A stretch of 64,000 nucleotides of DNA, from NCBI GenBank assembly GCA_017643925.1, contig JAEPML010000003.1, forward strand, positions 450,138 to 514,137. The letters are read 5' to 3'. A program made the position numbers and the translations under genes. This DNA is from Roseibium sp. (GTDB taxonomy: Bacteria > Pseudomonadota > Alphaproteobacteria > Rhizobiales > Stappiaceae). Below the pieces are notes generated by a model, which saw only the letters and a program-made list of their open reading frames with translations, was not told the origin of the DNA and searched no databases. Positions 8,714-16,099 of this stretch are shown piece after piece (the first letter of the stretch is position 1; the number at the start of each line of letters is the position of its first letter).

Positions 8714-10008
8714 CACCGCTCCTCCAGGAGCAATGCGACCATTGCAGCAAGCACCAGAGCGGGAAATACCTTGACCAGGGGCCCAAGCGGATCGGCCCAC
8801 AATTGTGGAGCGAGCACGGTTCCCCCGAGAAGATAACAGCCCGAGACCACGATCATGCCGAGACAGGCCAGTCTGGTCCAGCGCCGCCACAGGACAGCCA
8901 GGCCAAGTGCAATATCAACGACCGCACCCGATGCCACAAAGACCGCAGCAACAGCCGGCGAAGTTCCGCGGTCCGTCAGGACCCTTGTCGCGTCTTCAAA
9001 CGACAGGAACCCGATCAGCCCCGATAGAAGCCAGAAAAGCGCCAGGCAGCCGATCGCCATAGGCATCAACAAATATAGTCTGGCAAAACTCCGTTCCTGG
9101 GATGTTGCCGGAAACTCGCGCAGCGTTTCCTCAAGAGACCTGAAAGCAGGGCCGCCCCGCTGTGTCCACTCTCGGCCGTCCGCGGTAATTCCGCTTTCCA
9201 GCGACACCAGTGCATTGGTCCTGAGTGGTGAACGCCAGCCCAACCAGCTCAGCAAATCCGCGCCCTTGCCCAGAAGCCTGATCAGCGCATCAGGTGCTCG
9301 AACGGTGCGAGACCAGTCCGGATAACCAAGCCAGGCCCTGACCTTGCGCGTGAGCGCAGGAAACGACTGGTGCCCTTCTTCCGAAAGGTCGGCTGAAAAC
9401 CCCGACCCCAGTTGGCCGCCGGCGCAGAGCACCACGGCATCTGCCAAATCGTCTATGTGAATTGTCTGTACTTCGGCGTCCGCAAACACCGTGACTTCGA
9501 CAAATGGCACGGCTGCAGCCGCCCGAAGAAGGGCCGAACCGCCATAGGCTTCAGGGCCAAGAACCAATGCGGGCCGCAGGATGATCCAGTCGATTTTCGA
9601 CTCAGAGACAATCTTGTCACCTGCCGCCTTTGTTTGGAAAAAGGGTGTGGGCGCATCGTGTGAGACACCCGCAGCAGAGATCTGGATGAACCGGCAGTCT
9701 GAACCAGCAAGAGCCTCGATGATCCGCTCGACTGCTGTCTGGTGAATGGCTTTCAGATTGTCTCTGGTGCCATCCTGAAGGGCGCCGCTGGCATTCACCA
9801 CAACATCGGCATCACCAAGGATATCGCGCCAGTCATCGATTGAGGTTGCCGAGATGTCCCTAAAGACCCAGACAAGATCAGGGAACGTTCTGAGCGCGTT
9901 GTCTTTTGAACGTCCGACACCGCAAACGGAGTGGCCCTGGGCTTGCAACGCCCGGACGCAGGCGGCGCCGATAAATCCATATGCGCCAAGGACAACTGCC
10001 TTTTTCAT
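8713..10008 (-). CDS. NAD(P)-binding SDR/epimerase domain fused to a DoxX-like membrane domain
   Basis: A 431-residue two-domain protein. Residues 1-300 are an atypical short-chain dehydrogenase/NmrA-like fold with the nucleotide motif VVLGAYGFIGAA (5-16) and a region ILRPALVLGPEAYGG typical of extended SDRs. Residues 310-431 carry four hydrophobic helices resembling the DoxX-like domain. The gene is the first of a two-gene minus-strand operon with the DUF2269 gene. Function not established; proposed roles of this fused family relate to membrane-quinone or redox metabolism, but nothing in the window proves this. Confidence 0.85.
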   Translation of the reverse strand: MKKAVVLGAYGFIGAACVRALQAQGHSVCGVGRSKDNALRTFPDLVWVFRDISATSIDDWRDILGDADVVVNASGALQDGTRDNLKAIHQTAVERIIEALAGSDCRFIQISAAGVSHDAPTPFFQTKAAGDKIVSESKIDWIILRPALVLGPEAYGGSALLRAAAAVPFVEVTVFADAEVQTIHIDDLADAVVLCAGGQLGSGFSADLSEEGHQSFPALTRKVRAWLGYPDWSRTVRAPDALIRLLGKGADLLSWLGWRSPLRTNALVSLESGITADGREWTQRGGPAFRSLEETLREFPATSQERSFARLYLLMPMAIGCLALFWLLSGLIGFLSFEDATRVLTDRGTSPAVAAVFVASGAVVDIALGLAVLWRRWTRLACLGMIVVSGCYLLGGTVLAPQLWADPLGPLVKVFPALVLAAMVALLLEER

Positions 10009-10144
10009 GGAGAAGCCTGTTCAGGGGTGTTGTGCCAGTGAATTCCTCTGAGCACGATTGAACAGTTTGCACTCACAACTCAAGGGCCTTTTCGCAAACA
10101 CCGTCCCGAGTGAGCTGCAAGTCAGCACCAAGGCGCAGGAAACC

Positions 10145-10176
10145 TAACAAAAGGGCCGCCCCATCGGGCGGCCCTT
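10145..10176 (-). terminator. Rho-independent terminator after the NMT1/THI5-type binding protein
   Basis: An 11-bp perfect stem (AAGGGCCGCCC at 10151-10161, GGGCGGCCCTT at 10166-10176) with a 4-nt loop. Read on the minus strand it ends in TTTTGTT. It lies 29 bp beyond the stop of the binding-protein gene, so that gene is transcribed alone. Confidence 0.85.
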
Positions 10177-10204
10177 CCTTCAAGGCGTATTGCCAGTTTC
10201 GGTC

Positions 10205-11194
10205 TTAGAGCTTGTCCGTGACCGCGGTAGATGTTGCGCCTTCCGGGAACTTGGTGATGACCGGGGTAGACCCACCGCTCAGCAGCGACTTCACGGTGCG
10301 CTCATAGGCATCCATGTCGAGTTTGCCGTCTGAACCGTCAACCAGCTTGTTGATCTCACCGACCATGCGGATCTGGTGTTCTTCGGTCTGCGCACCGGTT
10401 GCATCGTTTTCAAGGACGATCTCGGCTGCCTCTTCAGGGTTCTCTGCGCTGTAGGCCCAACCCTTCATGGAAGCTTTGACGAAGCGTGCCAGCTTGTCGA
10501 CCATTGCAGGATCTTCGAGGCTGGATTCAAGCACATAGAGGCCGTCTTCCAGCGTGGAAACACCCTGATCTTCATACTTGAACACGACCAGGTCTTCCGC
10601 CGGAATGCCCGCGTCGATCACCTGCCAATATTCGTTGTAGGTCATCGTGGAAATGCAGTCGGCCTGCTTCTGCAGCAGCGGGTCCACGTTGAAGCCCTGT
10701 TTCAGAACCGTGACGCCACCGTCGCTGCCGTCTGTCGGAATACCGAGCTGGCTCATCCAGGACAGGAACGGATATTCGTTGCCGAAGAACCAGACGCCAA
10801 GCGTCTTGCCTTTCAGATCCGGCGGGATCGAAATGCCGGTGTCTTTGCGGCAAGTCAGCATCATGCCGGACTTCTTGAACGGCTGTGCGATGTTGACGAG
10901 CGGCACACCCTTTTCGCGTGATGCAAGCGCAGACGGCATCCAGTCGATGATCACGTCGGCGCCACCACCTGCAATGACCTGCGGCGGAGCGATATCCGGT
11001 CCACCCGGCTTGATCGTGACATCAAGGCCTTCCTCTTCGTAGAAGCCCTTGTCCTTCGCCACGTAGTACCCGGCAAACTGGCCTTGCGTGACCCACTTCA
11101 GCTGGAGTGTCAGTTCATCCGCTGCTTCAGCGGCACCCGACACCAGGCCTGCTCCCAAAACAGATGCAAGCGCCAGACTTTTCAATGCCTTCAT
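10205..11194 (-). CDS. NMT1/THI5-type ABC transporter substrate-binding protein, probably for pyrimidines or precursors
   Basis: A periplasmic binding protein of the NMT1/THI5/SsuA class (about 329 residues) with a signal peptide (MKALKSLALASVLGAG ... AEAA) and the class phrases LQLKWVTQGQFAGYYVAKDKG and GGGADVIIDW. Two in-frame ATGs occur; AGGGG sits too close to the first (11200) and 7 bp from the second (11194), so I prefer 11194. It has no adjacent permease or ATPase and ends in its own terminator. A RutR-like site 165 bp upstream and the nearby preTA genes suggest uptake of a pyrimidine or its breakdown product. Alternative ligands for the class are hydroxymethylpyrimidine, riboflavin, nitrate and sulphonates. 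Confidence 0.88.
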   Translation of the reverse strand: MKALKSLALASVLGAGLVSGAAEAADELTLQLKWVTQGQFAGYYVAKDKGFYEEEGLDVTIKPGGPDIAPPQVIAGGGADVIIDWMPSALASREKGVPLVNIAQPFKKSGMMLTCRKDTGISIPPDLKGKTLGVWFFGNEYPFLSWMSQLGIPTDGSDGGVTVLKQGFNVDPLLQKQADCISTMTYNEYWQVIDAGIPAEDLVVFKYEDQGVSTLEDGLYVLESSLEDPAMVDKLARFVKASMKGWAYSAENPEEAAEIVLENDATGAQTEEHQIRMVGEINKLVDGSDGKLDMDAYERTVKSLLSGGSTPVITKFPEGATSTAVTDKL

Positions 11195-11200
11195 AGCCAT

Positions 11201-11577
11201 TCCCCTACTGGTTACGGGCTTGCCTTTGGCGGCAGGCCCTCTCTGGAATTTTCAACCCAAGCTGCTCCCGGATACGCGACTCCCGACAATCGTATCTGGA
11301 TCCCAGCATTATGGCCGCAGCAAGAACACCGGGCATTTTGCCTTCTTTGCGCCCTTCGCTGACCATTTGGTCAAGAAAATCTAGAAAGCTGCCCCGTCAC
11401 TGGTCAAGGTTATTTTTTCATCACGGCGAATTGCCGTCACTTTTTTCCGGAAAACCTGCCCGGACCGAACAAGTTGTGTCCACGAAAAATGAATTTCAGG
11501 GTTGCCTGCCCTTCCGTAAATCGAGCAATAGTCGAGAGGCGCGAATAGAAAAGGCAGCAGGACGAGAAGGACACGAC
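11201..11577. other. Divergent promoter region between the binding protein and the IYD-like gene
   Basis: 377 bp with no gene that I trust. It holds the RutR-like palindrome (11359-11374) and, before the flavoprotein ATG at 11578, a GAGAAGGA ribosome-binding site. The open frame that continues upstream of 11578 has unlike composition and no good start, so it was not used. Confidence 0.6.
11359..11374. promoter_or_regulatory. RutR-like operator in the divergent region
   Basis: CTGACCATTTGGTCAA matches 13 of 14 fixed positions of the E. coli RutR palindrome TTGACCA-N2-TGGTCAA and has a perfect TGACCA/TGGTCA inverted repeat. It lies between the NMT1/THI5-type binding protein (minus) and the IYD-like flavoprotein (plus), so it could control either or both. 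It agrees with the weaker site in front of preT. Confidence 0.65.
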
Positions 11578-12285
11578 ATGATCGCCAAATCTTCACTCGA
11601 CTACAAACCTTTGCCGCTGCCCGACCGGCGCGACATCTCGGACAGTGAAATGCAGGCCCGCGCAGAAGCGTTTCTGGACGATGTACGCACGCGTCACACT
11701 GTCAGGGATTTTTCCGATCGACCTGTCGACCAATCACTCATAGAGACCTGCATCCGTGCTGCCGGAACCGCCCCCAGCGGTGCCAACCACCAACCCTGGC
11801 ATTTCGTGGCCATTTCGAAAGCCTCGCTGAAACGGAGAATCCGCGAAGCCGCCGAGGAAGAAGAACGCAAATTTTACGCCGGTGGCGCCGGTGACGAATG
11901 GATCAGGGCCCTGGAGCCTATCGGGACAAACGCCCATAAACCTCACCTGGAGGATGCCCCCTGGCTGATCGTCATCTTTGCACAGCGCTGGGGCACCTAT
12001 GAGGACGGGACCCGCTACAAGCATTATTATGTCCCGGAAAGCGTGGGCATCGCGACTGGCCTGCTCATCACGGCGCTTCATCATGCGGGTCTGAGCACTT
12101 TGACCCACACGCCCAATCCGATGCGTTTCCTGAATGAGATCCTGGAGCGGCCAGAGGCCGAAAAACCGGTGATGATCCTGGCAGTCGGACACCCGGCCGA
12201 GAATGCTACCGTACCGGCTGTGGCCAAGCTCAAGAAACCACTTGAGGACATCCTGACGGCCTTCACCGAAACTGAGCAGGACTGA
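11578..12285 (+). CDS. Nitroreductase-superfamily flavoprotein of the iodotyrosine deiodinase (IYD) type
   Basis: A 235-residue FMN protein. IYD enzymes use reduced FMN to remove halogen from halotyrosines. Seen: the FMN-contact RTRHTVRDFS (37-46), TAPSGANHQPW (64-74), THTPNP and PVMILAVGHPA. The IYD lid residues that hold the zwitterion of the amino-acid ligand in human IYD (E157, Y161, K182) have counterparts at E96, Y100 and K121, with identical spacing (+4, +21). The ATG at 11578 is preceded by GAGAAGGA. Its promoter region is shared with a probable pyrimidine-binding protein and contains a RutR-like site, so its natural substrate may be a pyrimidine-related compound rather than a halotyrosine (inference). 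Confidence 0.85.
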   Translation: MIAKSSLDYKPLPLPDRRDISDSEMQARAEAFLDDVRTRHTVRDFSDRPVDQSLIETCIRAAGTAPSGANHQPWHFVAISKASLKRRIREAAEEEERKFYAGGAGDEWIRALEPIGTNAHKPHLEDAPWLIVIFAQRWGTYEDGTRYKHYYVPESVGIATGLLITALHHAGLSTLTHTPNPMRFLNEILERPEAEKPVMILAVGHPAENATVPAVAKLKKPLEDILTAFTETEQD

Positions 12286-12357
12286 TTTCCGCCGAGGCCC
12301 ATACCGGAAGCGAGATCGGCGACGGCTTGTGCTGTCGGACTTCCGAAGCTGCCACGA

Positions 12358-14193
12358 TCAGGTTGTCACACGCGTCGGTGCCGCCGACAGTCCAGCGTTG
12401 ATCTTGTCGACGAGGTCCGCACGTTGCTGACTGCCTTCAGCGGCATAATTGAGGTTCTTGAACATGGAGGTCTGCTCGGTGAAGAAGCTGCGCACGGCGT
12501 CCTTCTCCTCAAAGGCAAACTCGGTCTTTGCAATCCTGTAGACGAGATCAAATGTCTCCTGTTGGCGCGAAAGCGGGGCGGAAACATCGACGTCGTCAAA
12601 GGCATCCTGTTGCAGGTAGACCATGTCCAGGAACAGGGCCTTCTGCTGAAGGACGAAATCCTCCGTCGAGACACCCTCTTCGCCCGTGACCTGCATCATG
12701 CGGGTTATCTCGTCGCCCTTGCCCAGAAGCTCGATCATTTCCTCCACGCGCGGTACCCAGTTGGGCCCGATGTTTTCCTGGTACCAGTCGCCGAGCTGGG
12801 CGTGATAGCGGGACCAGGACAGCAGCGGGTCAACCGCCGGGTAAAAGCGTTTGTAGGCGCGTTCTGAGGACAGGCCCAGGAAGGTTTTCACCGTTCCGAG
12901 CGTCGATTGGGTGACCGGTTCCTCGAAATTGCCACCTGCCGGTGACACCGTGCCGATCATGGTCAGGCTGCCCGTGTCCCCGGATGCGGTCCTCAACACG
13001 CCGGCCCGCTCATAGACACCCTTGATGGCCGAATCGAGATAGGCGGGGAAGGCCTCCTCACCCGGGATCTCTTCCAGGCGTCCGGATGTTTCGCGCATGG
13101 CCTGCGCCCAGCGCGATGTACTGTCCGCGATCAGCAGAACGTCATAACCCATCTGGCGGTAGTATTCGCCAAGCGTGATGCCCGTGTAGATCGACGCCTC
13201 GCGGGCGGCCACCGGCATCGAGGACGTGTTGCAGATGATCACCGTGCGGTCCATCAATGTTCCGTCCCCGGACGGGTCGGGCTGATGGGGAAACTCCGTG
13301 ATTGTCTCGACCACCTCGCCGGCACGTTCACCACAGGCCACAACGATCACGATATTGACTGCCGAGAACCTCGAGATCAGGGACTGGAGAACGGTCTTGC
13401 CAGCCCCGAACGGTCCTGGAATGCACCCCATGCCACCCCGAGCGATCGGAAAGAAGGTATCGATCAGTCGCAAAGTCGTGATCAGCGGCTCGCTCGGATA
13501 AAGCCTCTCGCTCTGGCCGGACTTGATCAGGCCTTCCGGAATGGCCCGGCGCACGGGCCAGTGCTGCACCATGGTCAGGTCGCGCGTTTCACCCCGGTCG
13601 TTCTTGAGCGTGACGACAACTTCGCTGATGGTGAAGGTTCCTTCGCGCACGCGTTCCACCTGCCAGGAACCGGTCAGCGAAAACGGCGCCATGATCTTGT
13701 GTTCGAACCGGCCCTCCTGCACGGTCCCAAGCGTTTCTCCGGCCTTGACCACATCCCCGGACTTCACCTTCGGCTCAAAGGCCCATTTGCGGTTCTGGTC
13801 GAGCGCGTTTGTCAGGACACCGCGCGGCAGGAAAAAACCATGTTCAGCGGCGATGTCGGCCAACGGGTTCTGAAGTCCGTCAAAGACCGTGCTCAACAAT
13901 CCGGGGCCAAGCGCCACTGACAGCATCTCACCGCTCTGCACGACCTTGTCGCCGCCCCGCACACCGGACGTGCTTTCAAAAACCTGTGCCTCGGCCGACT
14001 TGCCACGGACCCGCAAGACCTCCGCCTTCAGATATTCACGCGGTTTCCCGTCCCGCTCCGGGCCATGCGGAATGATGTAGACGACTTCGTTCTTGATCAG
14101 CGGAGCATTACCGAGCGGTGCGAGTGTCACCAGGTCGTCCTGAACGGCGATGATTTCTGCCGTCGGTTCCGGAAGCTGGACATGGCTGGTCAT
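12358..14193 (-). CDS. ntpA: V/A-type ATP synthase/ATPase subunit A (catalytic)
   Basis: The 611-residue catalytic subunit of the V1/A1 head. Walker A GPFGAGKT at 260-267; the non-homologous insertion expected of V/A-type A subunits is present between the beta-barrel and the P-loop (for example FFLPRGV, MAPFSLTGSW); ADSTSRWAQAMRE and the GTVSPAGGNFEEPV motif match the family. It is the last gene of the operon, overlapping DUF2764 by 4 bp. Having A at the far end while B starts the operon is unusual, because A and B are normally adjacent. Confidence 0.96.
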   Translation of the reverse strand: MTSHVQLPEPTAEIIAVQDDLVTLAPLGNAPLIKNEVVYIIPHGPERDGKPREYLKAEVLRVRGKSAEAQVFESTSGVRGGDKVVQSGEMLSVALGPGLLSTVFDGLQNPLADIAAEHGFFLPRGVLTNALDQNRKWAFEPKVKSGDVVKAGETLGTVQEGRFEHKIMAPFSLTGSWQVERVREGTFTISEVVVTLKNDRGETRDLTMVQHWPVRRAIPEGLIKSGQSERLYPSEPLITTLRLIDTFFPIARGGMGCIPGPFGAGKTVLQSLISRFSAVNIVIVVACGERAGEVVETITEFPHQPDPSGDGTLMDRTVIICNTSSMPVAAREASIYTGITLGEYYRQMGYDVLLIADSTSRWAQAMRETSGRLEEIPGEEAFPAYLDSAIKGVYERAGVLRTASGDTGSLTMIGTVSPAGGNFEEPVTQSTLGTVKTFLGLSSERAYKRFYPAVDPLLSWSRYHAQLGDWYQENIGPNWVPRVEEMIELLGKGDEITRMMQVTGEEGVSTEDFVLQQKALFLDMVYLQQDAFDDVDVSAPLSRQQETFDLVYRIAKTEFAFEEKDAVRSFFTEQTSMFKNLNYAAEGSQQRADLVDKINAGLSAAPTRVTT

Positions 14194-14936
14194 GAAAAGG
14201 CTCCCTCGAGCGGTAAGGATGTGTCTTCGGGATAATCCGGGTCTGCGTCCGGACCGGTCGCATCCGGCCCTTCAAGAGCGGCATGCAAAAGTGATTCAAG
14301 TCTCACTCGTGCCTCTGACTGGTCGTAGCGGGACCACCGTTCAACGATGACCCAGCGCAGGACGTAGATCGCGACAGCTTCAAAATCGAATTCATGGCGG
14401 GCACCAACCTGGTCGAGCTGATCGAATACCTGGGTCAGGCTCAGGCGTTCCATGGCGATGTGGTCGTCCGCGAGCAGTTGCCGATGCGCTTCTGCCACCC
14501 AGGGCATGAAATGACCCAGACCAAAGCCCGGATCACTCCAGTTGGACCTGATCTGGGCGCACCAGCGTCCAAACCCCCAGGACTGGATATCACCCGCGGC
14601 TTCCTGACCATCCTTGCGCCGACGGAGCGCTGCGATCAGGGTTCGGGTTTCCATGCGCGACGCGACCAGCTCCTGCAGGTCGGGATAGTCCTTCAGATCG
14701 GCAATGACGGCGGTGGCATGGCGGATTACGTCCAGATCCTGGTCGTATCTCGCAACGCCTGCCCAGGCCGTCACCTCCACGATTTCCCGCAACAGTCTTG
14801 TGTGCGCCGGCTCCAGCATCGCAAGGCGTTGCTTGAGCCTGTATTCGGATATCGGCACCTCTTTCCGGGAAAACAGTTTCCCCAGATGCGGCAGGCTGGC
14901 GACAAGCGCGATATACTGGTGCGAGCGCGACGGCAT
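14190..14936 (-). CDS. DUF2764 protein of the V/A-type ATPase operon (candidate C-like subunit)
   Basis: 248 residues. The N-terminus (YIALVASLPHLGKLF ... PISEYRLKQRL) is characteristic of DUF2764 proteins, found between E and A subunit genes in chlamydial and spirochaete V-type operons where no ordinary C subunit gene exists. The same E-DUF2764-A order is kept here, with a 2-bp gap to E and a 4-bp overlap with A. Structurally mostly helical, so a central or peripheral stalk subunit role (C-like) is the usual guess; not proven. Confidence 0.82.
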   Translation of the reverse strand: MPSRSHQYIALVASLPHLGKLFSRKEVPISEYRLKQRLAMLEPAHTRLLREIVEVTAWAGVARYDQDLDVIRHATAVIADLKDYPDLQELVASRMETRTLIAALRRRKDGQEAAGDIQSWGFGRWCAQIRSNWSDPGFGLGHFMPWVAEAHRQLLADDHIAMERLSLTQVFDQLDQVGARHEFDFEAVAIYVLRWVIVERWSRYDQSEARVRLESLLHAALEGPDATGPDADPDYPEDTSLPLEGAFS

Positions 14937-14938
14937 GG

Positions 14939-15640
14939 CTAGCGGAGCACTCCTTCCATCACGGCTCTCAACCGGGGTTGAAGGTGCTTCCTGAGCAAGG
15001 TGGCGATGGCTTCTTCGGTCAGGTCGATCGACACGTCGCGATCGGTAAGTTTCACCCTGATCCCGTCAAGTCCGGGCTCGGTGGAGAAGGTCACGCCATC
15101 GCGCAACGCTTCGCCTGCGAGCGCGATCACGAAGTGGGTCAGCGTACCGGGCTCGACCGCTTCGGGAGACTGCTTCAACTCCTCGAATGTCACGACCTTG
15201 TCCGGCAGAACGATTTCCATCGGTTCCGTCTCACCGACGGAAGCATTGTCCTTGGCGTTTGCTGCCATCGCCAGGATCAGCTTCTGCAGGAAGTCTTCGT
15301 CCGAAAGGGTTGTCGCCACCAGGCGACCGGCTTCCTGCTGAATGCGTTCGCCCAGCTCATTGCGCATGCTCAGGACGAGGTCACGTGCCGCGACCTTCAA
15401 TCCGTCTTCAGTGGCCGCCTTCTCCTTGGCCGCCTCGGCTCGTGCCTTTGCCAGCAGCGCATCCGCCCTGGACTGTGCGTCGGACACGATTTCCTCAGCC
15501 TTGGCCCTTGCCTTGGCGAGGATCTCGTCTCCCTCAGACTGCCCGGCGGCCACACCTTCGGATTTCAATCGGTCGATCAGTGCCTGGACACCGGCACCGG
15601 CGGCATTTTCCAGTGCTTCCACCTCGTTTTGCTTGGACAT
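14939..15640 (-). CDS. ntpE: V/A-type ATPase subunit E (peripheral stalk)
   Basis: 233 residues: a long, charged, Ala/Lys/Glu-rich coiled coil (about residues 10-110, e.g. AKARAKAEEIVSDAQSRADA) followed by a globular C-terminal domain ending VMEGVLR. This is the layout of the E subunit, which forms the peripheral stalk with a G/H-type partner. No G subunit gene is visible in the window. Position between K and DUF2764 in the operon supports the call. Confidence 0.85.
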   Translation of the reverse strand: MSKQNEVEALENAAGAGVQALIDRLKSEGVAAGQSEGDEILAKARAKAEEIVSDAQSRADALLAKARAEAAKEKAATEDGLKVAARDLVLSMRNELGERIQQEAGRLVATTLSDEDFLQKLILAMAANAKDNASVGETEPMEIVLPDKVVTFEELKQSPEAVEPGTLTHFVIALAGEALRDGVTFSTEPGLDGIRVKLTDRDVSIDLTEEAIATLLRKHLQPRLRAVMEGVLR

Positions 15641-15649
15641 GACCGTCTC

Positions 15650-16099
15650 CTAACTCGGGATCGACCCGGCAAGCACCAGGGCAAAGACCAATGCAAAAAC
15701 GGAAAATCCTTCCAGCACGGCTGCGGGCGCCAGCGAGATCCCGAATATTTCCGGTTTCGCCTTGGATGCGTGGATGGCCGATGCCAACACCTCGCCCTGG
15801 CGGATCCCCGTAAACAGCATGGTGAAACCGGAAAGGACGCCGATGCCGAAAAGGGCGGCCCCATTTGCGGCGTCGACACTCGATTGCTGCAGGGAGAACA
15901 TGATCACGATGCCGTAGATCACCTGCGAAGACGGCATCAGAGACACCCCGATAAAGCGGCCGTAGCCGCCGTCGCTATCGAGCATGGCGCCGATCGCCGC
16001 GCTTCCGCCCAGGGCACATCCCCAGGCACTGCCGATCGCACCAAGAGCCACCGGGGCATAGAGCCCGAACCAGCCAAGAGCCACTACAAATTCGTTCAC
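15650..16099 (-). CDS. ntpK: V/A-type ATPase rotor subunit K with a Na+-type ion site
   Basis: 149 residues forming two fused hairpins (four helices), the 16-kDa double-hairpin type of V-ATPase rotor. Translation starts with GTG at 16099, whose GTGA overlaps the stop of the I gene and is preceded by GAGGAG. Compared with E. hirae NtpK, the Na+ ligands are matched: S58 (T64), Q59 (Q65), Q101 (Q110) and E130 (E139), with Y62 in the place of Y68. Only the second hairpin has the carboxylate (AAVLEGFSVFALVF); the first has Gln. This predicts one ion per four-helix subunit and Na+ rather than H+ coupling; family knowledge plus alignment by eye. Confidence 0.9.
   Translation of the reverse strand: MNEFVVALGWFGLYAPVALGAIGSAWGCALGGSAAIGAMLDSDGGYGRFIGVSLMPSSQVIYGIVIMFSLQQSSVDAANGAALFGIGVLSGFTMLFTGIRQGEVLASAIHASKAKPEIFGISLAPAAVLEGFSVFALVFALVLAGSIPS

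Noticed and set aside
11311..11577. Upstream extension of the IYD-like gene
   Set aside because: The added 89 residues are unlike the family and would run across the regulatory site; the ATG at 11578 has a proper ribosome-binding site and gives a normal N-terminus.
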